64,000 nucleotides of DNA from Streptomyces abyssomicinicus (GTDB taxonomy: Bacteria > Actinomycetota > Actinomycetes > Streptomycetales > Streptomycetaceae), in contig NZ_BBZI01000015.1 in NCBI RefSeq assembly GCF_008974245.1, positions 62,001 to 126,000 of the forward strand, read 5' to 3'. The position numbers were made by a program, and so were the translations under genes. Shown here piece by piece: positions 26,771-34,193 of the stretch (position 1 is its first letter; every line of letters starts with the position of its first letter). The notes under the pieces were generated by a model. That model was not told where the DNA came from and searched no databases. It was given only the letters and a program-made list of their open reading frames with translations.

Positions 26771-26863
26771 ACTCCCGAGGCCCTCGTGGCCCCGGGGCCC
26801 CCTCGGAGGGCGAGACCTGCGTCACCATGGCCGACCCACACGGACCGGCGGGCCACCGTTTTC

Positions 26864-26905
26864 GATCTGCCACACTGGTAACGCCATGCCTAAGCCCGGA
26901 GAACT
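26864..26905 (+). repeat. attL: left attachment site of the AICE (displaced rlmN 5' end)
   Basis: This 42-bp segment matches 37705-37746 at 39 positions, with the last 23 bp identical. It includes an ATG (26886) and the first rlmN codons, ATGCCTAAGCCCGGAGAACT. Beyond it the frame runs into the element antisense to int, so this copy is not a functional rlmN. It marks the left junction. Confidence 0.88.
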
Positions 26906-26972
26906 GGCAGCAGGCGGGCAGCAACAAGCCCCCTACCAGCGCGTTTGGCGCGGACAGGGGGCCTGGTTCAGC

Positions 26973-28235
26973 TCACTGGGCCGTCTCTGGGCCGTCAGGC
27001 TCACGCGGGGCCGGCAGAAGCACCCGATCCACGGCCTTCCTCGTGCGCTCCTGGCTGGACGGCATGAGGTGTGCGTACACGCGCAGAGTCAGCCCAGGGT
27101 CGGCGTGCCCCAGGTACTCGCTCACGGCCTTTACGCTCTCGCCGGCGTCCAGGAGCAGCGAGGCGTAGAAGTGCCTCAGCGCGTGCATCCCGTGCTCGCG
27201 AGCAGACTGGTGCCTACCGTCCTCCCCGGCTTCCGCTATCAGTCCGGCCGATGCGAGGGCGGGCTTCCACTCCTGGATGTTGAAGTTGCTCCGCCAGACG
27301 AGCCCGCCCGCGGTGTTCGTGAACAGGAGTCGGGCGGATACCTTCGGGCCGTCCGGCTTGCGCCACGGCAAGGTGATCTCCACCGGCTTGAAGGCGTCCA
27401 TGTGAGCCCGCAGAGCCTCGGCCACCGTCGGCGGCAACGGGACGTCCCGCTCCTTGTTGCACTTCGGCGGAGCGAACACGGCCTTGCCCCGGATCAGCTT
27501 CACCTGCCGGACCACACGGAGGAGGCCGCCGTCGAAGTCGAGGGCATCCTCCGCAAGCCCCACAATCTCCCCCTGACGAAGCCCGCACCCGGCACCCACG
27601 TCCACCATGGGCCGGTAGCGCTGGGGGAGCGCTGCACGGACCGCCCGAACCTGGGCGGGCAGCCACGGCACGACACGGCGTTGCTCGGCGGCCGGCGGGC
27701 GGACGGACTTCGCGGAGCACGGGTTCCGGGGCAACAGCCCGTCGTCGACAGCCGCACTGAGGACGGCCCGTACGTCGCCGTAGATGTTCCGCGCGTAGCC
27801 GCCACTCACGGCCGGGTCGTTCTCCAGCTCGCTCACCAGGCCCCGGATGTGCTCCGGGCGGAACGAGTCCAGCGGCCGGGAGCCGATCAGCCGGAACGCG
27901 TGCAGGCGCAACCGCTGCTCCATCACGACCTGACTTGCCGGGTCGATGCCGTGCGTCGTGAGCCACTTCTCGGCGTAGCCCTTGAAGGTGATCCGAGCCG
28001 CACGCGGGTCGATGTACCGGCCGCGGGTCATGTCCGAGGCGATGTCGGTCAGCCACTGCTCGGCGAGGCGCTTTTGTCGGTCCGGGAAGCTCTTGGACTT
28101 CTCCGTGCCGTCGGGGCCCACGTACCGGGCGCGGTAGCGCAGGCCGGAGCCGTGCCGGTCGGTCTTGACCCTGACGGTCTTGCCGTCCGGGCCGGTCTCG
28201 GTCCGGTACCAGCGGTCTTGTACGTGCCCGGCCAT
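26973..28235 (-). CDS. int: AICE tyrosine recombinase (integrase)
   Basis: This enzyme integrates and excises the element at attP/attB. The 420-residue protein has an N-terminal arm/core-binding region (about 60-170) and a catalytic domain with Arg220 (GCGLRQGE), His351 and Arg354 (HALRHF), His377 (YLGHADP) and Tyr387 (RVYAHL). The ATG at 28235 is chosen over the open frame to 28538, which overlaps xis. It overlaps the xis stop by one base. The 3' end lies 68 bp from attL, and a candidate arm-type site (26978-26996) overlaps its last codons. Confidence 0.95.
   Translation of the reverse strand: MAGHVQDRWYRTETGPDGKTVRVKTDRHGSGLRYRARYVGPDGTEKSKSFPDRQKRLAEQWLTDIASDMTRGRYIDPRAARITFKGYAEKWLTTHGIDPASQVVMEQRLRLHAFRLIGSRPLDSFRPEHIRGLVSELENDPAVSGGYARNIYGDVRAVLSAAVDDGLLPRNPCSAKSVRPPAAEQRRVVPWLPAQVRAVRAALPQRYRPMVDVGAGCGLRQGEIVGLAEDALDFDGGLLRVVRQVKLIRGKAVFAPPKCNKERDVPLPPTVAEALRAHMDAFKPVEITLPWRKPDGPKVSARLLFTNTAGGLVWRSNFNIQEWKPALASAGLIAEAGEDGRHQSAREHGMHALRHFYASLLLDAGESVKAVSEYLGHADPGLTLRVYAHLMPSSQERTRKAVDRVLLPAPREPDGPETAQ
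26978..26996 (+). repeat. Candidate integrase arm-type site, left
   Basis: GGGCCGTCTCTGGGCCGTC occurs here and, in the same orientation, at 37610-37628. Each copy lies about 75 bp from the att core. Each contains GGGCCGTC twice, 11 bp apart. In the excised circle they would flank attP on both sides. Confidence 0.6.
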
Positions 28236-28432
28236 CAGGCGGCCTCCCCGAGCTGGGAGTCGACCCAGGCCCGCACGTCGGTCGGGTCGAAGCGGAGGTG
28301 CCGGCCGACGCGGAAGCCGCGGGGACCGGTGCGCTTGCGGCGCCACTGGTAGACCGTCTCGACGCTGGGCAGCTCGAACATCTCGACCAGGTCCTCGGGG
28401 GTCAGGAACCGGTTCGGCAGCTCTGAGGCCAT
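28235..28432 (-). CDS. xis: AICE excisionase
   Basis: This 65-residue winged-helix DNA-binding protein of the MerR-like excisionase type reads RFLTPEDLVEMFELPSVETVYQW near the N-terminus and RVGRHLRFDPTDVRAWVDSQ near the end. It would bend DNA at attL/attR to direct excision. It lies 2 bp after repSA and overlaps int by one base, so repSA-xis-int form one leftward unit, as in pSAM2. Confidence 0.92.
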   Translation of the reverse strand: MASELPNRFLTPEDLVEMFELPSVETVYQWRRKRTGPRGFRVGRHLRFDPTDVRAWVDSQLGEAA

Positions 28433-28434
28433 GG

Positions 28435-29811
28435 TCAGATCTCCCTTTCGTCGGCGAGCTGGTCGCGTAGTGCTTCGCGGGCGGTTTCGCGGTTGAGCTG
28501 GAGGCCGCGGGCGATGGTGGCGGCAAGGACGGATTCACCGGGGGTGTGGCCGTGTCCGGCGTACTGCCAGTCGGCGAGGACTAGGACGGTGTCCGGCTCG
28601 GCGTCCTCGAGGCCGAGGGCGGCGTGCTCCTGGGCGGCGCGGTAGTCGGCGCGCGCCTGGCGCAGGATGCCGAGGGTGGTGGAGTAGCGGCGGGACTTGG
28701 TGGAGAAGTGGCCGCGGAAGCCGAGCATGTGCGCCCAGGCCCACAGCCGCCGCTCCGGATAGAGCGGGTCGAGTGTCTTGCAGGCTTCGATCAGGCGGCG
28801 GGTGTGGTCGGGCACGGCGTGCCGGTCGAGTTCGGAGAGCTCCCCGATGCGGCGGTCGAGGGTACCGGTGTTCTCGGCAGCCTTGGTGGCGTACTTGGCG
28901 ACGTAGGAGGCGACGGCCTGTTCGGTGATGTCCGAGCCGTCGCCGAACGCCTTGACCGGTCGGACGTCGAGCTGGGTGCCCCAGCGGAAGGTCCGGGCCG
29001 GTTGGTCGGCGGCGGCCGGGACGGAGACCGAGGTGTAGGAGTGTGCGGCAGCGGCCCTGATCGCGTCGGCGAGCAGCTGCACGGTTGCCCAAGACGGCGG
29101 TGGGGTGTCCGGGCCGTCGGGTCCGTCGAGGCGGATCACGGCGTGGAAATGGAGGGCGCCGCGCTTTTGGAACTCGGCGACCTTGCCGTAGGACAGCCGG
29201 GCGCGTTCTTTCAGCTCGCGTTGGGTGAGGCCGGCGCGGGCGGCGATCTCGCGGCGGAGCCGGTTGGTGAAGCGCTGCCAGAGTTGCCCGGCGTGGTTGT
29301 TGAACAGCACCGCGCCCGCGTAGTCGTACGTTGTCGGGTCGAGGGCGGTGCCCAGGACGGGATCGTCCTCCTGGTGGTGGGTGCCGCAACGGCAGACGCC
29401 GCGGTCGGGCCGGTTGTGCACCGGGCCGAACGAGGGTGCGGTGAGGGTGGCGAAGACGCGGGGGTGGTCGCGGACGGTGGCAGGGATGTCGCGGCGGTCG
29501 TCACCGGCGAGCCCGGCGCGGATGAGGTGGTAGGTGTCGCCCGCGTAGGTCCAGGCACAGGACGGGCAGCGGGAGGCGCGGCGGTTGCCGCAGGCCAGAC
29601 GGAGCCGTCCGCCCGGCTCACTCTTGGTGGAGTAGTGGTGCAGGGTCTCGCCGCTGGTCTTGTCCTTGTGGAGCACCCAGCCGGTCAGGTGGATCGGGTC
29701 GGCGCAGCCGCCGGTGCGGCGGATCTGTTCTTCCCAGCGGTGGTAGTCGGACGCCGAAGCCACCCTCAGCAGGTCGCCGAGGGTGGTCGGGTCGAGCAGC
29801 GTCTCAGGCAC
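28435..29811 (-). CDS. repSA: AICE replication initiator RepSA
   Basis: RepSA nicks the origin to start rolling-circle replication of the excised element. The 458-residue protein has zinc-ligand-like CGNRRASRCPSC, an HUH motif in GALHFHAVIRLD, and a YVAKYATK segment resembling the nicking tyrosine motif. The GTG at 29811 is chosen because AGGAGG lies 6 nt upstream; the frame is open to 29907 but overlaps the previous gene heavily. It overlaps that gene by 8 bp. Confidence 0.93.
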   Translation of the reverse strand: MPETLLDPTTLGDLLRVASASDYHRWEEQIRRTGGCADPIHLTGWVLHKDKTSGETLHHYSTKSEPGGRLRLACGNRRASRCPSCAWTYAGDTYHLIRAGLAGDDRRDIPATVRDHPRVFATLTAPSFGPVHNRPDRGVCRCGTHHQEDDPVLGTALDPTTYDYAGAVLFNNHAGQLWQRFTNRLRREIAARAGLTQRELKERARLSYGKVAEFQKRGALHFHAVIRLDGPDGPDTPPPSWATVQLLADAIRAAAAHSYTSVSVPAAADQPARTFRWGTQLDVRPVKAFGDGSDITEQAVASYVAKYATKAAENTGTLDRRIGELSELDRHAVPDHTRRLIEACKTLDPLYPERRLWAWAHMLGFRGHFSTKSRRYSTTLGILRQARADYRAAQEHAALGLEDAEPDTVLVLADWQYAGHGHTPGESVLAATIARGLQLNRETAREALRDQLADEREI

Positions 29812-29989
29812 GAATGCCCTCCTGGACGCGGCGGGCGGGAACGGTGCCGGCGCCGCGGCAGGCCGGGCAGTCGACGGTGATGATGCGCAGGTGACCGTTT
29901 GCGTCACGGCCGCCGATGGTGACGGCGGCGGAGGCGATGCCGTCGCAGGCCGGGCAGATCCTCGGCGCGGGCGGGGTGTGCTGGGCCAT
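29804..29989 (-). CDS. Small double CPxCxG zinc-finger protein
   Basis: This 61-residue protein has two CPxCxG motifs (CPACDG at 12-17, CPACRG at 41-46), the spacing of a DnaJ-like zinc-binding pair. Small proteins of this type commonly precede repSA in AICEs. They may assist the Rep protein or bind nucleic acid; this is inference. The ATG at 29989 follows an AGGAACCCCC stretch. It is translationally coupled to repSA (8-bp overlap). Confidence 0.8.
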   Translation of the reverse strand: MAQHTPPAPRICPACDGIASAAVTIGGRDANGHLRIITVDCPACRGAGTVPARRVQEGIRA

Positions 29990-30005
29990 GATGGGGGTTC
30001 CTTTC

Positions 30006-30080
30006 GATTGCGGTTGGAAGGAACGGCCCCGGGTGGCGGCGTGCTTTGGCGGCTTGTGCGCCACCCGGCGGCCGGTCAGC
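30006..30080 (-). repeat. Intergenic hairpin element, copy A
   Basis: About 75 bp resembling 30646-30723. Stem CCGGGTGGC (30029-30037)/GCCACCCGG (30060-30068) encloses a loop containing GGCGTGCTTTGGCGGCTTGT on the plus strand. It lies between the GGDEF stop and the zinc-finger gene start. Confidence 0.6.
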
Positions 30081-30630
30081 GAGAGACGTGCAAGCCGCCC
30101 CGGCGACTACGGCCCTTGGCCGCGTACATGGCCGCGTCGGCGGCGGCGAGGGCATCCGTCAGAGCAGGCACCGACAGCTCGGCGAGGCGGCAGGCACCTA
30201 CCGAGGCGGCCAGCGGCAGCGACGTCCCGGCGTAGGTCAGCGGCCGGTGCAGTGCGGCGGTGAGCGCGTCCAGGTCGGCGACGGTCACGTCCTGGACGAC
30301 GGCGACGAACTCGTCCCCGCCCAGACGGCCCGCGATGCCGTGGCGTCCGCACCAGGCCCGGAGCCGGTCGGCGGTCGCGACGAGGGCGGCGTCCCCGGCG
30401 GCGTGGCCATGGGTGTCGTTGAGAGTCTTGAAGTGGTCGAGGTCGACCAGGAGCACGGCCGCGGTCGGGTGCCGGCGGATGAGGTGTTCGGCGCGGGCGG
30501 TCCATCCGGCGCGGGTGTGCAGAGCGGTGAGCGGGTCGCGGCGGGCAGAGGAGAGCCGATGAGTGAGGAGGCTCCCGTGCACGGCCCAGCCGAGTAACGG
30601 CACGAGGCTGGCGGCTGTCTGCAGGTCCAT
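30076..30630 (-). CDS. GGDEF-domain protein (possible diguanylate cyclase)
   Basis: This 184-residue protein is a short hydrophobic N-terminus (about 5-24) followed by one GGDEF domain. DPLTALHTRAGW opens the domain; metal-binding Asp63 lies in LVDLDHFKTLND, and the intact GGDEF lies at 104-108. No RxxD inhibitory site is seen five residues before GGDEF. Such enzymes make cyclic di-GMP, which in Streptomyces controls BldD and the WhiG anti-sigma RsiG. Activity is plausible because the key residues are kept. The ATG at 30630 (MDLQTAASLV) is chosen; the frame extends upstream through other genes. It sits in the AICE spread/replication operon. Confidence 0.88.
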   Translation of the reverse strand: MDLQTAASLVPLLGWAVHGSLLTHRLSSARRDPLTALHTRAGWTARAEHLIRRHPTAAVLLVDLDHFKTLNDTHGHAAGDAALVATADRLRAWCGRHGIAGRLGGDEFVAVVQDVTVADLDALTAALHRPLTYAGTSLPLAASVGACRLAELSVPALTDALAAADAAMYAAKGRSRRGGLHVSR

Positions 30631-30645
30631 GACGTTCCCCTTCAG

Positions 30646-30723
30646 CGATGGCGGTTGGGAAGTGCGGGTCCTGGTGGCGGCGGCGTGCTTGGCGGCTTGT
30701 GCGTCGCCCCCAGGACCGGTCAG
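30646..30723 (-). repeat. Intergenic hairpin element, copy B
   Basis: Stem GGTCCTGG (30667-30674)/CCAGGACC (30710-30717) encloses a loop sharing GGCGTGCTT and GGCGGCTTGTGCG with copy A, although the stem sequences differ. It lies between the SpdB-like stop codon and the GGDEF start. Confidence 0.6.
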
Positions 30724-31052
30724 CGGCGCTTGGCGTCGGAAGCGAGGAGCGAGCGCAGGACGACGGCGCAGACGGCGACCGAGGCCGCGGTGACGGCGAC
30801 CGCCAGGAGCATGGAGACCAGGACGGTGCCGACGACCAGGACCACGGCGGTGCCGCCGCCGACGAGGGCGAGCGCGGTGCCGGGGGTGAGCTGGACCGTG
30901 GGCCGGGTTGAGACCGGAACCGGGACCGGGGCGGCGGGTGCCGGCGGCGGGGCCGGGGTGCACGGGGTGATGGTGGTCGGCTCGACGACGACCGCGGGCG
31001 GGGTGACCTGGCCGGTGGGCTGGGGCATGGCCGGGAGCTTGGGCCGGAACAT
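30720..31052 (-). CDS. SpdB-like membrane spread protein
   Basis: This 110-residue protein has a Pro/Thr/Val-rich hydrophilic N-terminus (about 1-55) and a long hydrophobic region (about 58-102) able to form two membrane helices. Small membrane proteins of this kind in Streptomyces plasmids and AICEs (Spd) help spread DNA through recipient mycelium. AAGGAGAT lies 6 nt before the ATG at 31052. Confidence 0.75.
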   Translation of the reverse strand: MFRPKLPAMPQPTGQVTPPAVVVEPTTITPCTPAPPPAPAAPVPVPVSTRPTVQLTPGTALALVGGGTAVVLVVGTVLVSMLLAVAVTAASVAVCAVVLRSLLASDAKRR

Positions 31053-31064
31053 GAGCGGATCTCC

Positions 31065-31220
31065 TTAACGGACGGCGGTGTCGATGACCGGGGCGAGGAG
31101 GCTGTCGGCGAGGAGGTAGCCGCCCAGCAGGAGCACGGCGACGAGCCACCAGGGCGGGCGGATGAGCTTGACGCCGAGTGCGCCGACGATGGTCAGGGCG
31201 AGCCAGAGCGGGACGTCCAT
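31065..31220 (-). CDS. Very small membrane protein (Spd-like)
   Basis: This 51-residue, mostly hydrophobic protein begins MDVPLWLALTIVGALG and continues RPPWWLVAVLLLGGYLLADS, giving two short membrane segments. AGGAGG lies 8-9 nt before the ATG at 31220. Genes of this size and character commonly lie among AICE spread genes. Function beyond that is unknown. Confidence 0.75.
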   Translation of the reverse strand: MDVPLWLALTIVGALGVKLIRPPWWLVAVLLLGGYLLADSLLAPVIDTAVR

Positions 31221-31233
31221 GGCGGTTGGCCTC

Positions 31234-31425
31234 CTAGCGGACTTTGCAGCGGTGGGTGCGGGCGGCGAGCTGGGCGGCGGACTGGCTGGAGTAGTCGGCG
31301 GACCAGCCGCAGTCGTCGGAGCTGCACACGGCGGCGTGCTTGGTCTGGCCGTTGCGGTCGCGGTGGGTGCCGATCTGCACCGGTCCGATCCGCAGCACGG
31401 AGTGGAAGAAGTCGCGGGCAGGCAT
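31234..31425 (-). CDS. Mobile element transfer protein (SpdA-like small protein)
   Basis: This 63-residue basic protein, MPARDFFHSVLRIGPVQIGT, has AAVCSSDDCGWSADYS and a C-terminal HRCKVR. The three Cys residues could form part of a zinc site. Close relatives in Streptomyces elements are annotated as mobile element transfer proteins with a role in intramycelial spread; the biochemical role is unknown. One base separates its start from the preceding stop. Confidence 0.75.
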   Translation of the reverse strand: MPARDFFHSVLRIGPVQIGTHRDRNGQTKHAAVCSSDDCGWSADYSSQSAAQLAARTHRCKVR

Positions 31426-31426
31426 G

Positions 31427-31621
31427 TCAGTCGGTCTCCTCTCGGATCAGGGCTGGGTCGGGGAAGGCGGCGCGAATGTCGGCAGCGGTGGCCGGGGAGG
31501 TGGTGCGGCGGGCGGCTTCCTCGGCGAGCAGGTGGGCGAGGTACGGCCGGTTGGTGGTGGTCATTTCGCGGGCGGCGTCGAGGTGGTCGGCGGCGGTCAG
31601 GTCGGCCGGGTCGCGGTTCAT
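31427..31621 (-). CDS. Small AICE protein of unknown function
   Basis: This is a 64-residue hydrophilic, largely helical protein: MNRDPADLTAADHLDAARE, then LAHLLAEEAARRTTSP. I do not recognise a family. It lies between the DUF2637-like membrane protein and the transfer protein in the same operon. GGAAACC lies just before the ATG at 31621, a weak ribosome binding site. Confidence 0.7.
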   Translation of the reverse strand: MNRDPADLTAADHLDAAREMTTTNRPYLAHLLAEEAARRTTSPATAADIRAAFPDPALIREETD

Positions 31622-31640
31622 GACGGGGTTTCCTTTCAGG

Positions 31641-32324
31641 TCAGGTGAGCTGGGCGGCGATGGCGTCGGCCAGGTGCGGCGGGACGCCGAGGCGGGCGCG
31701 CAGGGTGTCGATGTCGATCCGGGTACCGGTGCGGGTGTGGTGGTCGGCGGCGATCTTGCGGGCGTGGTCGACCAGCGCAGCCGGGACCGGCACAGCCGGG
31801 CGGAGGCCCGCGGTGGGCAGGGCCGGGGTCTCCTCGGGCGCCGGGACCGCGACGGGCTCGGGCACCGGGTCCGACTCAGTGACGGCGACCGGTTCGCGCT
31901 CCACTTCCGGCTCGGGCTCCGGGGGCGAGGCGGCGGGTGCCGGCGCGTCCGGTTCCCCGCTGGTGGGTGAGTGAGCGAGGAGGGTGCCGCCCATGAAGGC
32001 CAGGGCGGGCCAGGCGGCGACCAGGATGCGCAGCCAGTCCGGGACGTCTCCGAGGTCGAGGAGTCCGGCGGTGGCGATGTTGGCACCGAGGGAGGCCACG
32101 AGAGCGATCAGGAACCAGCACCAGGCCAACCGGGACGGGCCGTCCGAGCGCAGCCGACGCCAGGCGGCGACCAGGAGCAGGTCCACCGAGACCGGATACG
32201 CCCATGCCTTCCAGCCGTCCTGCCCGGCAGCGGCGGCCAGGTCGTGCAGGTGGGCGAAGGACAGGGCACCGGCGATGACGGCCTGGACCAGGACGGCATC
32301 CACGCGCAGCGGCAAACGGGGCAT
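31641..32324 (-). CDS. DUF2637-type membrane protein (SpdB family)
   Basis: This 227-residue protein has four predicted membrane segments in the first 120 residues (for example RVDAVLVQAVIAGALSFAHL and CWFLIALVASLGANIATAGL). A long Pro/Glu/Val-rich linker (about 118-172) follows, then a small helical C-terminal domain (LRARLGVPPHLADAIAAQL) resembling a winged-helix recognition region. DUF2637 proteins are typical of Streptomyces conjugative elements and are thought to act in spreading. GGAGG lies 5 nt before the ATG at 32324. It is followed by traSA upstream in the operon (18-bp gap). Confidence 0.85.
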   Translation of the reverse strand: MPRLPLRVDAVLVQAVIAGALSFAHLHDLAAAAGQDGWKAWAYPVSVDLLLVAAWRRLRSDGPSRLAWCWFLIALVASLGANIATAGLLDLGDVPDWLRILVAAWPALAFMGGTLLAHSPTSGEPDAPAPAASPPEPEPEVEREPVAVTESDPVPEPVAVPAPEETPALPTAGLRPAVPVPAALVDHARKIAADHHTRTGTRIDIDTLRARLGVPPHLADAIAAQLT

Positions 32325-32342
32325 GGCAAACCTCCAGGAAGG

Positions 32343-33698
32343 TCAGGCGGCGGCCGGGGCCGACTCGACTGCTGGGGTCGGAACCGGGGCGAGGGTGCCG
32401 AGAGCCGGGCGGAACGGCGCGAGAGCGGGAACGTCCGGAGTCAGGTCGGCGTGCCGGTTGCAGACGTTCACGGCTTGCCGCAGTGAGGTGTGCGGGGCCC
32501 GAATCCGAGCCCATCCGCCGCTCGAATCGCCGGTGACGGCGACGCCGGGGGTCTCGGTGGGGATCTGGATCGCGGCCAGTACGGCATCCGGGGCGATGTC
32601 GCCGAAGGCCATGGTTGCCGAGGACTCGTCGTTGACGCGGTGCGCGGTGCGGCCGGTGAGCTGGGCGCGGAGCATGGTGATGCCCTTGCCGAGTTCGGAG
32701 CCGAAGCGCTGCCCACAGATCTCCAGATAGATGCCGGCCGCACGACCGAGCTGGGCGAGCCGGGCCAGGGCGGTGATGATCCGGTCCCGTCGCTTCTCCT
32801 CCTCCTTGCTGGCGAACAGAGCGAGTTCGGCGACCTCGTCGACCAGGACCACGATCGGCACCGGTCGCAGGTCCTCGCGCAGGTCCCAGATGTCGGCGGC
32901 GATCTCCGCATCCGGCACGTCAGCGGTGATCCGCTGCTCGGCCCGGATGAGCTGGTAGACGTCCTGCATGTGGGACACGAGCGCGTCGAGGAGTTCGGCG
33001 GCGATGTCGGGGTTGTCGGCGAGCGCGGAGAACCGGCGAGCCAGCGGGAACAGCTCGACACCCTGCTTGCAGTCGATCCCGACCAGGGCGACCCGGTGCG
33101 GGGCGAGTGCCGCCACGAGGTTGCGCTGATAGACCGACTTCCCGGACTCCGTGGCACCGAGAGTGAGCGCATGCGGCACGGTGCGGTAGTCGCGGTAGTG
33201 GACGGCTCCGTCCTCCCGTAGGGCGACCGGGACCCGCATCGGCCGGGTGTCGACGAGGGCAGGCATCTGCACCCGCTTGAGCACGTCGTAGCCGGTCATC
33301 CGCAGCTCGACCACACCTGAGCGCAGCTCACGGGAGGTGACCCCGTACATGGCGAACGAGTGCCGCAGGCGATCACACGAGGCCGCCACGTCGAAGGCGT
33401 CCTGACCGGGGCGGAGCTTGAGCCGGAGCACCAGGCCGGTCCGGGTCACCCGCACCCGCAGGATGCGCGGAGCACGAGGACCGGGAACAGGCCGGTTGGT
33501 CATCCGGGCCAGGGACAGCCGCCAGCGGGGGGCCGGGACCGTCAGGCCGCAGGCGTCCATGACCGAGCCGTAGCGGACCAGGACCCGCAACGCGGCGAAG
33601 GTGACCCCGAAGGTCAGCCAGTACCAGGCGGGACGCCGCCACCGCAGGAGACCCGCAGCGGCGACGACCAGCACCAGGGCGACTAACAGCCACGTCAT
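32343..33698 (-). CDS. traSA: FtsK/SpoIIIE-like DNA transfer ATPase TraSA
   Basis: This is the conjugation motor of pSAM2-type elements. A hexameric ATPase moves double-stranded DNA into the recipient. The 451-residue protein has an N-terminal membrane segment (about 3-19, possibly a second to 40), Walker A GATESGKS at 181-188 and Walker B PIVVLVDE at 281-288. The FtsK-type core extends to about 385. The ATG at 33698 lies 3 bp from the preceding stop. It is the only transfer ATPase in the element, so it is the key mobility gene. Confidence 0.93.
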   Translation of the reverse strand: MTWLLVALVLVVAAAGLLRWRRPAWYWLTFGVTFAALRVLVRYGSVMDACGLTVPAPRWRLSLARMTNRPVPGPRAPRILRVRVTRTGLVLRLKLRPGQDAFDVAASCDRLRHSFAMYGVTSRELRSGVVELRMTGYDVLKRVQMPALVDTRPMRVPVALREDGAVHYRDYRTVPHALTLGATESGKSVYQRNLVAALAPHRVALVGIDCKQGVELFPLARRFSALADNPDIAAELLDALVSHMQDVYQLIRAEQRITADVPDAEIAADIWDLREDLRPVPIVVLVDEVAELALFASKEEEKRRDRIITALARLAQLGRAAGIYLEICGQRFGSELGKGITMLRAQLTGRTAHRVNDESSATMAFGDIAPDAVLAAIQIPTETPGVAVTGDSSGGWARIRAPHTSLRQAVNVCNRHADLTPDVPALAPFRPALGTLAPVPTPAVESAPAAA

Positions 33699-33701
33699 GA
33701 C

Positions 33702-34055
33702 TCAGGCCGCCTTCGAGGCAGAAGCACCGGTGGCGAGCGAGGTCACCGCGACCGCGCGGAAGGCGATCCCGTGCCGCTTCTGGCCGTTGAACTCGTTCTC
33801 CCACGCCGAGGCGACCAGGCCGGTCAGCGCGACCGGGGTGCCCATGGTCAGGTCCTCGGAGACGCCGGGCTGCGGGACGGTGAGCTTGAGGATCTCGACC
33901 TCGTCGGGCGTGGAGAACATGACCTCCACGGTCATCAGCGTGACGCCGTCCTTGTCGGTGGCGATCTCACCGGTCCGGCGGTCCTTGACCTTGGGCTGCG
34001 GGGCCTTGGCGACCATCACGGTCGCGTTGGTGGTGTCCACGGGGATCTGACGCAC
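33702..34055 (-). CDS. SCO3933-family regulatory protein
   Basis: This 117-residue protein starts MRQIPVDTTNATVMVAKAPQ. Proteins with this opening lie directly before tra genes in Streptomyces plasmids and AICEs and are annotated as SCO3933-family regulators; their action is not established. The GTG at 34055 is preferred because GAGGAG lies 8 nt upstream. An earlier in-frame GTG at 34064 overlaps that site, and an upstream ATG extends the frame to 34091. It is the first gene of the long leftward spread/replication operon, directly under the operator pair. Confidence 0.8.
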   Translation of the reverse strand: MRQIPVDTTNATVMVAKAPQPKVKDRRTGEIATDKDGVTLMTVEVMFSTPDEVEILKLTVPQPGVSEDLTMGTPVALTGLVASAWENEFNGQKRHGIAFRAVAVTSLATGASASKAA

Positions 34056-34089
34056 AAAGATCACTCCTCTAGAAGTGTGCGACTCCGTC

Positions 34090-34141
34090 ACTCATGTATA
34101 GGAGTGACATGAAGAAGAGTGCATGACTCCTATACATGAGT
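34090..34141. promoter_or_regulatory. KorSA-type operator pair at the transfer operon promoter
   Basis: ACTCATGTATAGGAGT (34090-34105) and its exact inverse ACTCCTATACATGAGT (34126-34141) are 16-bp inverted repeats 20 bp apart. On the minus strand TTGACT, a good -35, begins at the outer arm. The GntR gene next to it is the obvious repressor. A third, 14/16 copy lies before the Nudix gene. Confidence 0.75.
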
Positions 34142-34144
34142 CAA

Positions 34145-34172
34145 CCCGCCGAGACGAAGAAGTCTCGGCGGG
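34145..34172. terminator. Terminator after the GntR repressor gene
   Basis: A perfect 11-bp stem, CCCGCCGAGAC/GTCTCGGCGGG, with a GAAGAA loop lies 21 bp past the GntR stop. It separates that gene from the tra operon promoter. Confidence 0.75.
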
Positions 34173-34193
34173 CTGCGGGGAGTTGAGGTGGTG

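Noticed and set aside
26886..28352. Long rightward open frame starting at the attL copy of the rlmN start codon
   Set aside because: It runs antisense to int, xis and the integrase reading frame has clear catalytic motifs. After seven rlmN codons the translation has no protein-like features. Treated as a chimeric shadow frame.
28624..29880. 418-residue rightward open frame opposite repSA
   Set aside because: The opposite strand encodes RepSA with HUH and zinc motifs. The rightward translation is Gly/Val/Glu-biased mirror coding typical of GC-rich DNA.
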